10,782 bases of DNA from Pseudomonadota bacterium. GTDB lineage: Bacteria > Pseudomonadota > Alphaproteobacteria > JAKJEU01. Both the position numbers and the translations under genes were made by a program. Shown in pieces: positions 1 through 5,916 of the stretch; position 1 is the stretch's first letter, and every line of letters begins with the position of its first letter. The stretch lies in the NCBI GenBank assembly GCA_022705265.1, contig JAKJEU010000030.1, positions 1 to 10,782 of the forward strand, in the 5' to 3' direction. The notes below the pieces were generated by a model. It was not told where the DNA came from and did no database searches. It was given only the letters and a program-made list of their open reading frames with translations.

Positions 1-7
1 ATTTTAA

Positions 8-1279
8 ATGCTTTTATCGGAATTAGAAAATAAAAAAATAGCCATTTGGGGAATGGGAAGAGAAGGTCAAAGCGTTAAAATGGCTTTGAAAGGTAAGGGA
101 GTTGTGTTGATTGACAAATCTCTTGAAACCGAAACTTTGGAAAATCTTACAAGAGTTGATGTGGTTATAAAATCTCCTGGTATTTCAAGGTTTCATCCGC
201 TTATGTTGGAAGCATTAAAAAGTGGTGTGAAATTTACCACAAACACCAACATTTTTTTATCAGAATGTCGCAAGTTGGAAAAACGCCCAATAATTATCGG
301 GGTTACGGGGACAAAAGGAAAAAGCACTACAAGCTCCTTGATTTACCATGGGCTTAAAAAATTGGGCAAAAAAGTAATGTTAGGCGGAAATATTGGTAAA
401 CCTTTGCTTGATATATTGCCTTTTGTTAATGATCTTGAATATGTCGTTTGTGAATTATCAAGTTATCAATGTGCCGAACTTAATAAATATTTGGATTACT
501 CAATTGTTCTTAACCTTTATAAAGAACATATCGATTGGCATTTATCTCATGACCAATATTTTAACGATAAGCTTAATATTACTAATTATTCTTTGGCAAA
601 TCCGATTGTTAATTTCATGGACGAAGAAATAAAGACAAGGTTAAAGGGCAAAAATCTTACATATTTTAATAAAGAAGAGGAACTTTGTTATAAAGACGAA
701 GGATATTATTATCATTCACAAAGGATTTTGGACAAAGACGATGTTAATGTTATTGGTGACCATAACCGTGTTAACTTTTTAAGCATTTTGGCTTTGTTTA
801 AGAATTTGAAAATCGACCTTAATAATTTAAAAGGCATCTTTGATGATTTTAAACCCTTGCACCACAGATTAGAAAAGATAGCGTTTAAAAACGGCATAAC
901 ATATATAAATGACAGCATATCAACAACCCCAGAAACCACGATAGCAGCTCTTAACGCTTTTTTACCAAATAACATAATTTTGATGGTCGGAGGTTATGAC
1001 AGACAACAAGATTTCTCGCAACTCGTGGAATTTATTGGTAAAAATGAAGAAAAAATAGCGGTAATTTGCATGTATGAGACGGGAAAACGACTCTATGAAA
1101 AAGTAAAAAATAAAAAAAATTATCATTATTTTGAAAATTTATTGGACTCGTGGGAATGCGTTTTGAGACTCCAAAAAAAGGACGACTATGTGCTTCTATC
1201 CCCCGCATCTCCTAGCTATGGGCATTTTAAAAACTTCGAAGAAAGAGGTGAAGAGTTTACAAGACTCGTTAACCGTTAA
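8..1279 (+). CDS. murD: MurD-type UDP-MurNAc-L-Ala–glutamate ligase, possibly MurD2 subfamily
   Basis: Cytoplasmic ATP-dependent Mur ligase that adds glutamate to UDP-MurNAc-L-alanine in peptidoglycan precursor synthesis. Seen: N-terminal nucleotide-binding glycine motif (residues 14-20), SPGI (56-59), ATP P-loop GVTGTKGKSTT (98-108), the lysine usually carbamylated (K188), a DHN motif (251-253), HHRLE (285-289), and a C-terminal glutamate-binding region SPASPSYGHFKNFEERG (398-414). At 423 aa it is close to the family norm of about 440. An in-frame TAA at 5-7 abuts the ATG, so the start cannot lie further upstream; that TAA may be the stop of a preceding gene. Odd: the canonical DSKATN motif reads DSISTT (302-307), and EHIDWH (173-178) and SPASPS also differ from the standard enzyme. 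These recall the MurD2 subfamily, which adds L-Glu and relies on the epimerase MurL. Mur ligase identity is sure; the glutamate enantiomer is not. Confidence 0.93.
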   Translation: MLLSELENKKIAIWGMGREGQSVKMALKGKGVVLIDKSLETETLENLTRVDVVIKSPGISRFHPLMLEALKSGVKFTTNTNIFLSECRKLEKRPIIIGVTGTKGKSTTSSLIYHGLKKLGKKVMLGGNIGKPLLDILPFVNDLEYVVCELSSYQCAELNKYLDYSIVLNLYKEHIDWHLSHDQYFNDKLNITNYSLANPIVNFMDEEIKTRLKGKNLTYFNKEEELCYKDEGYYYHSQRILDKDDVNVIGDHNRVNFLSILALFKNLKIDLNNLKGIFDDFKPLHHRLEKIAFKNGITYINDSISTTPETTIAALNAFLPNNIILMVGGYDRQQDFSQLVEFIGKNEEKIAVICMYETGKRLYEKVKNKKNYHYFENLLDSWECVLRLQKKDDYVLLSPASPSYGHFKNFEERGEEFTRLVNR

Positions 1280-1285
1280 CGATTC
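1089..1285. promoter_or_regulatory. Cluster of five GANTC (CcrM target) sites upstream of ccrM
   Basis: GACTC occurs at 1089-1093, 1145-1149, 1167-1171 and 1263-1267, and GATTC at 1281-1285. That makes five CcrM targets in 197 bases, while a hand scan finds only seven in the rest of the window. The last site is in the intergenic gap and the others are in the murD 3' end. In Caulobacter, ccrM carries GANTC sites in its own promoter and leader, so feedback by methylation state, possibly through GcrA, is a reasonable inference. Confidence 0.6.
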
Positions 1286-1286
1286 G

Positions 1287-1301
1287 TAAACCATTTGTTA
1301 A
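1287..1301 (+). promoter_or_regulatory. CtrA-box-like sequence in the ccrM promoter region
   Basis: The sequence TAAACCATTTGTTAA matches the CtrA pattern TTAA-N7-TTAA with one mismatch in the eight defined bases, and also has the CCAT often seen after the first half-site. It lies two bases after a GANTC site (1281-1285) and about 83 bases before the ccrM start. CtrA activates ccrM late in the Caulobacter cell cycle, so the position suits that role. No convincing -10 hexamer is visible downstream, and ctrA is not in this window. Confidence 0.5.
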
Positions 1302-1320
1302 ATATTTAGTCATCTTTTCT

Positions 1321-1384
1321 TCTTATCCTTAATTCATAAGGTAAACCAAAAAAACTATTTATGAATAAAGAGGGGAAGATAAGA
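1321..1384 (+). promoter_or_regulatory. Structured ccrM leader enclosing the ribosome-binding site
   Basis: An inner dyad ATTCATAA (1332-1339) / TTATGAAT (1359-1366) with a 19-base loop can be extended by CTT (1328-1330) pairing with AAG (1368-1370) across one mismatch. An outer dyad TCTTATC (1321-1327) / GATAAGA (1378-1384) reaches the A of the start codon. The Shine-Dalgarno run GAGGGGAAG (1370-1378) mostly falls in a one-sided bulge between the two stems. If it folds in mRNA this would gate ccrM translation. As DNA, the inner dyad could instead be an operator. Confidence 0.4.
1370..1378 (+). promoter_or_regulatory. ccrM ribosome-binding site
   Basis: GAGGGGAAG is a strong purine-rich Shine-Dalgarno sequence. 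The G run ends eight bases before the ATG at 1384. It supports that start and is one of the best ribosome-binding sites in the window. Confidence 0.7.
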
Positions 1385-2460
1385 TGAAAACGAATGTAAT
1401 TTTAAAAGGCGACAGTATCGAAGTAATGAATTCAATGGAAGCAAATTCAGTTGATGCTATATTCGCGGATCCTCCATACAACATGCAATTAGGCGAAGGA
1501 TTAATCAGACCAGACAACTCCATCGTTCAAGGCGTTAATGATAATTGGGATAAATTCCAAAGTTTCAGAGCATACGATGAATTTACTTTTAAATGGTTAT
1601 CAGCAGCCAGAAGAGTTTTAAAAGAAGATGGTTGTTTATGGGTTATTGGTTCATACCACAACATTTATCGCGTCGGAAGTATGTTGCAAGATTTAGGTTT
1701 TTGGATTTTAAACGATGTTGTTTGGGTAAAAAACAATCCAATGCCTAATTTCAACGGAACAAGATTTCAAAACGCTCATGAAACTATGCTTTGGTGTTCA
1801 AAATCTCCTAAGGCTAAATATACTTTCAATTACGAAGCAATGAAAGCTATGAACGAAGACAAGCAAATGAGAAGCGATTGGCATTTATCAATTTGTAGCG
1901 GTAATGAAAGATTAAAAGACGAAGAAGGTTCAAAACTTCACTCAACACAAAAACCTGAATCTTTACTTCACAGAATTATTTTATCCAGCACAAACGAAGG
2001 CGATGTAATCCTTGACCCATTCTTTGGCACAGGAACAACAGGGGCTGTTGCAAAAAAACTCGGCCGTAAGTTTATCGGAATTGAGCGAGAAGAAAAATAC
2101 ATCAAAGGTGCAAGAAAAAGAATTATGTCTATCGACCCTTTGGATAAATCTTCCTTAGAAGTTACAGTCAAAAAAGTCGAACCAAGAGTTCCATTTGGCA
2201 CTTTAATTGAACACGGAATGCTTAAAGCAGGTGATTGGTTATTTGATGCAAAAAGAAATTTCGAAGCAAAGGTAAGGCTTGACGGAACTTTGAAAACCAA
2301 CAATTTCGAAGGCTCAATCCACCAAGTTGGCGCTCATGTTCAAAACGCTCCATCATGCAATGGCTGGACTTTCTGGCATTACGAAAGAAGAAACGATTTA
2401 ACCGTGATTGATGTATTAAGACAAAAGATAAGAGAAGAGCTTTACGCACAAGCAGCATAA
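1384..2460 (+). CDS. ccrM: CcrM-type adenine DNA methyltransferase (GANTC), cell-cycle regulator
   Basis: Orphan beta-class N6-adenine methyltransferase that methylates GANTC after replication and so feeds cell-cycle transcription in Alphaproteobacteria. Seen: catalytic DPPYN (residues 29-33) comes before the SAM-binding motif DPFFGTGTTG (211-220), the beta-class order. Other strongly conserved stretches are RPDNS (42-46), WVIGSYHNI (86-94), NPMPNF (118-123), STQKP (187-191) and the C-terminal extension with EPRVPFGT (266-273) and SCNGWTFWH (324-332), typical of CcrM. The length of 358 aa equals Caulobacter CcrM as I recall it. No restriction enzyme gene lies beside it. Codon use differs from neighbours: by hand count about 9 of 17 Phe codons are TTC and 7 of 9 Tyr codons are TAC, against 0 of 12 and 1 of 6 in ruvB. 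The protein ends in QAA, a possible protease-recognition tail. Specificity is inferred from close family resemblance. Confidence 0.97.
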   Translation: MKTNVILKGDSIEVMNSMEANSVDAIFADPPYNMQLGEGLIRPDNSIVQGVNDNWDKFQSFRAYDEFTFKWLSAARRVLKEDGCLWVIGSYHNIYRVGSMLQDLGFWILNDVVWVKNNPMPNFNGTRFQNAHETMLWCSKSPKAKYTFNYEAMKAMNEDKQMRSDWHLSICSGNERLKDEEGSKLHSTQKPESLLHRIILSSTNEGDVILDPFFGTGTTGAVAKKLGRKFIGIEREEKYIKGARKRIMSIDPLDKSSLEVTVKKVEPRVPFGTLIEHGMLKAGDWLFDAKRNFEAKVRLDGTLKTNNFEGSIHQVGAHVQNAPSCNGWTFWHYERRNDLTVIDVLRQKIREELYAQAA

Positions 2461-2478
2461 TAAATTTATTGCTTTTAT

Positions 2479-2562
2479 TAAAAACCCCATTGTTTTTATT
2501 TGCTAAAATGTTATCTTAATTCCAAAAGATAAACAAAGTTAGTGGTAAAATAAGTGGGGTTT
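2479..2562 (+). promoter_or_regulatory. ppx leader with competing inverted repeats
   Basis: Three dyads lie in the 110-base gap after ccrM. TAAAAAC (2479-2485) / GTTTTTA (2492-2498) has a 6-base loop. TTATCTT (2511-2517) / AAGATAA (2526-2532) has an 8-base loop. AAACCCCA (2482-2489) / TGGGGTTT (2555-2562) would cover the only G-rich stretch near the ppx start. The first and third share bases and exclude each other, as in an attenuator or RBS-occluding switch. None is GC-rich enough to call a terminator. A promoter is possible (TTGTTT 2490-2495, TATCTT 2512-2517) but weak. Confidence 0.3.
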
Positions 2563-2570
2563 AACATTTA

Positions 2571-3578
2571 ATGAAATATAAAGATTTCAGAACAAAAGGC
2601 ACTTATGCGACCATCGATTTGGGGACTAATAATTGCCGTCTTTTGATTGCAAAGGCGGACAGAAACGGGTTTAGACCAATCGAAATTTTTTCAAAAATAA
2701 CCAAACTTGGCGAAGGTTTGGCAATTAACAACTGTCTTTCGATTAAGGCGATGAAAAGAACCATATCGGCATTAAGTGTTATGGCGGAAAAGCTTAACAA
2801 ACGCCCAATTTCACAAGCAAGGTTCGTTGCAACCGAAGCGTGCAGACGGGCGGTCAATGGTGATGAGTTTATTGAAAAAGTATTCGAAGAAACGGGAATG
2901 ACTTTTGAAATAATTTCACCCGTGGAAGAAGCAAGGTTGGCGGTTACTGGTTGTGTTCCGTTGCTTAATAAATCATCAAAAAATGTTTTGGTATTTGATA
3001 TTGGAGGTGGCTCGACCGAGGTTTCTTTTGCAAAAATTCTTGATGATAAAAGAGTAGTTTTAGAAGGAATGGTATCAGTCCCGATGGGGGTTTTAACCAT
3101 AGCCGAAGGTTTTTTAAGCAACGAACTTTTGAAATCGGATTACAATGTTGTGGTGGAAAAAGTTGCAAGTTTTTTAAAACCTTTTGATGATGAATACAAA
3201 ATATCTTCCTTAGTTCAAAACAAAGATTTGCAAATGGTTGGAACTTCTGGGACAATAACAACTATTGGTGCTTTTCATCTGGGGCTTTCTAAATATAAAA
3301 AAGAATTAATTGACGGCATGGTTTTAAGCACCGAAGATGTTAAAAAAGAGAGAGAAAAGCTTCTTTTGATGACAAAAAATGAAAGATTAAACGCAAAAGT
3401 TATTGGTAAACAAAGAGAGCGGTTGATATTGCCTGGTTGTGCTATACTTGATGCGATATGTCGTTTTTGGCATGTCGATAAAATAACCGTAGCGGATGGA
3501 GGATTAAGAGATGGCATCATAATGGATTTGATGCAAAGAACAAGGAATAAGGTTGTTTATGAAAAAAGAAAGAGTTAA
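2571..3578 (+). CDS. ppx: Ppx/GppA-family phosphatase (exopolyphosphatase / pppGpp phosphohydrolase), short form
   Basis: Cytoplasmic enzyme of the ASKHA (actin/Hsp70-like) fold that removes terminal phosphate from polyphosphate and/or converts pppGpp to ppGpp. Seen: phosphate-1 motif IDLGTNNCRL (residues 15-24), FVATEACR (85-92), the catalytic-Glu region ISPVEEAR (115-122), phosphate-2 motif DIGGGSTE (143-150), GTSGTITTIG (224-233), RERLILPGCAIL (282-293) and ADGGLRDGI (308-316). At 335 aa it ends where the two actin-like domains end and lacks the C-terminal HD-type region of the roughly 500-aa E. coli Ppx and GppA; short forms are common in Alphaproteobacteria and other groups. Its 3' end overlaps rlmE, a frequent pair in Alphaproteobacteria. 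The preceding RBS is weak (GTGGGGT, 11 bases from ATG). Which substrate it prefers cannot be read from sequence. Confidence 0.92.
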   Translation: MKYKDFRTKGTYATIDLGTNNCRLLIAKADRNGFRPIEIFSKITKLGEGLAINNCLSIKAMKRTISALSVMAEKLNKRPISQARFVATEACRRAVNGDEFIEKVFEETGMTFEIISPVEEARLAVTGCVPLLNKSSKNVLVFDIGGGSTEVSFAKILDDKRVVLEGMVSVPMGVLTIAEGFLSNELLKSDYNVVVEKVASFLKPFDDEYKISSLVQNKDLQMVGTSGTITTIGAFHLGLSKYKKELIDGMVLSTEDVKKEREKLLLMTKNERLNAKVIGKQRERLILPGCAILDAICRFWHVDKITVADGGLRDGIIMDLMQRTRNKVVYEKRKS

Positions 3579-4221
3579 AACAGCAAAAATGAGGTCGACA
3601 AGCTCAACAAAATGGCTTCAACGACAACTTAACGACCCATTTGTGATGAAAGCAAAACAAGACGGTTATCGTTCTCGTGCTGCTTATAAGATTATTGAAA
3701 TTGATGAAAAATTCAAAATTTTCAAAAAAGGCGCAAAAGTCGTGGATTTAGGGGCAGCCCCAGGTGGTTGGTCTCAAATTGCGGTTAAAAAAGTTGGCGA
3801 AGATGATGAAAATCCAAATGTTTTGGCGGTGGATATTCTTCCTATGGGTTCGATGTTTGGGGTAAAAGTCATGACTATGGACTTTTTATTAGATGATAGC
3901 GAACAAAAAATCATCGATGCTTTGGGTGGGGTTAAGGCTGATATCGTGATGAGCGATATGGCGGCAAATACCACGGGAAATCCTAAGCTTGACCATTTGA
4001 AAATTATGACTTTGCTTGAACTTGCTTATGATTTTGCAAAAAAAGTTATGGCTTTTAATGGTTGCTTTATTGCGAAAATCTTCCAAGGTGGAACGGAGAC
4101 TTCTTTGCTGGATCAAATCAAAAAGGACTTTACCACCGTAAAGCATTTCAAACCTAAATCTTCAAGGCAAGAATCAAGAGAATATTATGTGATTGCAAAA
4201 GGTTACAAATGGAAAGAATAA
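3559..4221 (+). CDS. rlmE: 23S rRNA 2'-O-ribose methyltransferase RlmE (FtsJ/RrmJ), Um2552
   Basis: SAM-dependent enzyme that methylates the ribose of U2552 in the A-loop of 23S rRNA during late 50S assembly. Numbering is from the ATG at 3559. Seen: the SAM motif DLGAAPGGWSQ (residues 63-73) and the K-D-K-E catalytic set, K44 (in SRAAYKI), D133 (in VMSDMA), K173 (in FIAKIFQGG) and E208 (in SRESR-like SRQESREYY). The length of 220 aa matches the family (about 209 in E. coli). A TTG at 3553 is in frame and would add two residues. ATG 3559 is preferred because AAGG at 3549-3552 then sits six bases away. The gene overlaps the ppx 3' end by 20 bases and its own end overlaps the next gene by 13, so translational coupling is likely. 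Confidence 0.94.
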   Translation: MKKERVKTAKMRSTSSTKWLQRQLNDPFVMKAKQDGYRSRAAYKIIEIDEKFKIFKKGAKVVDLGAAPGGWSQIAVKKVGEDDENPNVLAVDILPMGSMFGVKVMTMDFLLDDSEQKIIDALGGVKADIVMSDMAANTTGNPKLDHLKIMTLLELAYDFAKKVMAFNGCFIAKIFQGGTETSLLDQIKKDFTTVKHFKPKSSRQESREYYVIAKGYKWKE

Positions 4222-5246
4222 TCGAGGTTTTGGAAAATTCTTTTTTAATAAAAAAGCCAGTTGATAATTATTTAAAAGGATATTTCCGATTTAACAAAAA
4301 CTTTGGCTCAAAGGACAGGTCTTTTATATCCGAGGCGGTTTATGGAGTGATAAGAAATTATAAAAGACTTCAAATTCGCACTAACTCTTCTGATATTAGG
4401 GTTTTGGTGAAATCATATCTTGAAAATAATGAATTTGATAAAAATGTTTTGGATTATCCTGACTTTTTAATAAAAAATGTTAACCACGAAGATTTGCTTT
4501 TTATGCAAAATAATAACGAGCCTCATGTTGATATCCGAGTTAATACTTTGAAATCTTCGGTTGAAAAAATCATGAAGGAATTAAAACCTTTTAACCCAAT
4601 AAAGCTTGGTAAAGTATATAACGGAATAAGGATTAATAAACGGGTGGATTTTAACACTTTGAAATCTTTTAAAGAGGGGCATTTTGAAATCCAAGACGAA
4701 GGTTCGCAAATTGTGGCGGGCATGATAAATTCTTCGAAATCTATTCTTGATTATTGTGCTGGGGCAGGCGGAAAATCTTTATTCATGGCGGATAAAATAA
4801 AAAACAAAGGCGAGATTGTTTCATACGACATTTACCCTGAAAAATTGGAAGAGCTTAATAAAAGAGCAAAAAGACAAGGAATAACCATAATCGAAACTAG
4901 ATATCCTTTTGATAATGAATTATTTGATACAGTTATTGCCGATGTTCCTTGTTCTGGAACTGGGACTTTTGCAAGGAATCCTGACGCTAAATGGCGACTT
5001 GTGGAAAGTAAGGTTGAGGATTTAATAAAAACGGGCAGAGAAATCTTGGAAAAGGTTAAAAATAATGTAAAATCTGGCGGTTCGTTGTCATATATTACTT
5101 GTTCTTTGATGGATATGGAAAATATCGAACAAATTAATTGGTTTTTATCGAAAAATAAGGATTTTGAACTGTTAAACCAAAAAACAATAAGACCAAGCGT
5201 TGATATGACCGATGGATTTTTTATTGCTAATTTGTTGAAAAAATAA
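4209..5246 (+). CDS. rsmB: RsmB/NOP-family rRNA cytosine-C5 methyltransferase
   Basis: SAM-dependent m5C methyltransferase of the NOL1/NOP2/Sun family, most likely acting on 16S rRNA like RsmB (m5C967). Seen: a short helical N-terminal part (about 1-90) with NusB-like character (FGSKDRSFISEAVYGVIRN, 32-50), RVNTLK (110-115), IQDEGSQ (161-167), the SAM motif DYCAGAGGKS (181-190), the motif IV cysteine in PCSGTGT (C248) and the second catalytic cysteine in YITCS (C298). Both cysteines are present, so it should be active. At 345 aa it is shorter than E. coli RsmB (429), mainly in the N-terminal RNA-binding part. The ATG at 4209 lies inside rlmE, with AAAAGG at 4197-4202 as its RBS. The exact target base is not decided by sequence; it could be another NOP-family enzyme. 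Confidence 0.85.
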   Translation: MERIIEVLENSFLIKKPVDNYLKGYFRFNKNFGSKDRSFISEAVYGVIRNYKRLQIRTNSSDIRVLVKSYLENNEFDKNVLDYPDFLIKNVNHEDLLFMQNNNEPHVDIRVNTLKSSVEKIMKELKPFNPIKLGKVYNGIRINKRVDFNTLKSFKEGHFEIQDEGSQIVAGMINSSKSILDYCAGAGGKSLFMADKIKNKGEIVSYDIYPEKLEELNKRAKRQGITIIETRYPFDNELFDTVIADVPCSGTGTFARNPDAKWRLVESKVEDLIKTGREILEKVKNNVKSGGSLSYITCSLMDMENIEQINWFLSKNKDFELLNQKTIRPSVDMTDGFFIANLLKK

Positions 5247-5254
5247 ATAAAAAT

Positions 5255-5295
5255 AACTTGCTTTCATTTATAAAACTTGCGAATCTATATATAAA
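5255..5295 (+). promoter_or_regulatory. Putative promoter region of the ruvAB–tol operon with a GANTC site
   Basis: The 70-base gap before ruvA is very AT-rich. It holds a 7-base direct repeat AACTTGC (5255-5261 and 5274-5280, period 19), then GAATC (5281-5285), a CcrM target, directly followed by TATATATAAA (5286-5295), which offers a -10-like element. Matches to a -35 are poor at standard spacing. It is the only intergenic GANTC apart from the one before ccrM. GcrA acts at promoters with methylated GANTC, so such control is inferred. AGGG (5301-5304) is a distant RBS for ruvA. Confidence 0.35.
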
Positions 5296-5316
5296 TTTTA
5301 AGGGTTAAAAAGCAAA

Positions 5317-5916
5317 ATGATAGCTTATTTAAAAGGAATAATCGCAGAAATTAATGAAACCACCGCAATCGTCGAAGTAGGCGGAGTGGGTTACATTTTT
5401 TATGCGTCATCAAAAACTTTGCAAGCTTTGAAAAAAGGCGAAGCAACGGTAATTCATACCGAAATGGTGATAAGAGAAGACAGCCACACTTTATATGGAT
5501 TTGTAAATAAAAAGGAACAAGATTGTTTCAAACTTTTAACCACGGTTCAAGGAGTGGGGCCAAGGGTTGGAATTGGTATTTTGTCATCATTAAGTGTTGA
5601 TGAAATTAATCGCGCAATATCAACCGCAGACAGTAAATTAATCGGAAAAGCAAATGGTGTCGGGCCAAAATTGGCGGCAAGAATTATAACCGAGCTTAAA
5701 GGTAAGGTGGAAAGCAATTTAAGTGTTGCGGTGGTATCACAAAACATGGCTCAAAGCTTAAATAACGACTTTGAAAATGCAATTTCGGCCCTAATAAATC
5801 TTGGATATTTCAGAAGCGAAGCCGTGATGGCGGTGGATAAAGTTGCTTCACAAAACCCTGAAATTACTTTGTCAAAACTTATTAAACTTGCTTTAAAAGA
5901 GATGGATAAAAAATAA
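5317..5916 (+). CDS. ruvA: Holliday junction branch-migration protein RuvA
   Basis: RuvA tetramers bind the four-way DNA junction and load RuvB rings for branch migration in recombinational repair. Seen: N-terminal OB-fold domain (about 1-62) with VEVGGVGYIFY (19-29), a central domain with two helix-hairpin-helix motifs, TVQGVGPRVGIGIL (76-89) and GVGPKLAARIITEL (114-127), a linker, and the small C-terminal domain III (about 150-199, SALINLGYF...EA) that contacts RuvB. Its 199 aa is the normal length (203 in E. coli). Its stop overlaps the ruvB start by one base (TAATG). ruvC, often just upstream in Alphaproteobacteria, is not here; the preceding gene is an rRNA methyltransferase. Confidence 0.96.
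   Translation: MIAYLKGIIAEINETTAIVEVGGVGYIFYASSKTLQALKKGEATVIHTEMVIREDSHTLYGFVNKKEQDCFKLLTTVQGVGPRVGIGILSSLSVDEINRAISTADSKLIGKANGVGPKLAARIITELKGKVESNLSVAVVSQNMAQSLNNDFENAISALINLGYFRSEAVMAVDKVASQNPEITLSKLIKLALKEMDKK

Noticed and set aside
393..632. 79-codon plus-strand frame inside murD
   Set aside because: It is a frame-shifted reading of a conserved Mur ligase region; the hydrophobic look comes from AT-rich codons.
1269..1279. TTAACCGTTAA, a second CtrA-like element
   Set aside because: The two TTAA halves are three bases apart, not seven; a similar TTAAGGGTTAA occurs at 5298-5308. At best a half-site.
1323..1331. DnaA-box-like TTATCCTTA upstream of ccrM
   Set aside because: It matches TTATNCACA poorly at the two most informative 3' positions and is part of a repeat better explained as leader structure.
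2459..2470. Perfect 12-base palindrome AATAAATTTATT over the ccrM stop codon
   Set aside because: It has no loop, so it cannot form an RNA hairpin, and A/T-only palindromes of this length are easy to get in such sequence.
2479..2498. Possible intrinsic terminator of ccrM
   Set aside because: The 7-bp stem has one G-C pair and only a short broken T tract; kept only as part of the leader structure.
2603..3121. 172-codon open frame on the minus strand within ppx
   Set aside because: It lies entirely in a gene with clear Ppx/GppA motifs, has no recognisable domain and no RBS context; it is a shadow of the codon pattern.
3553..3558. TTG at 3553 as the rlmE start
   Set aside because: It adds only two residues, and ATG 3559 has an AAGG at a better distance.
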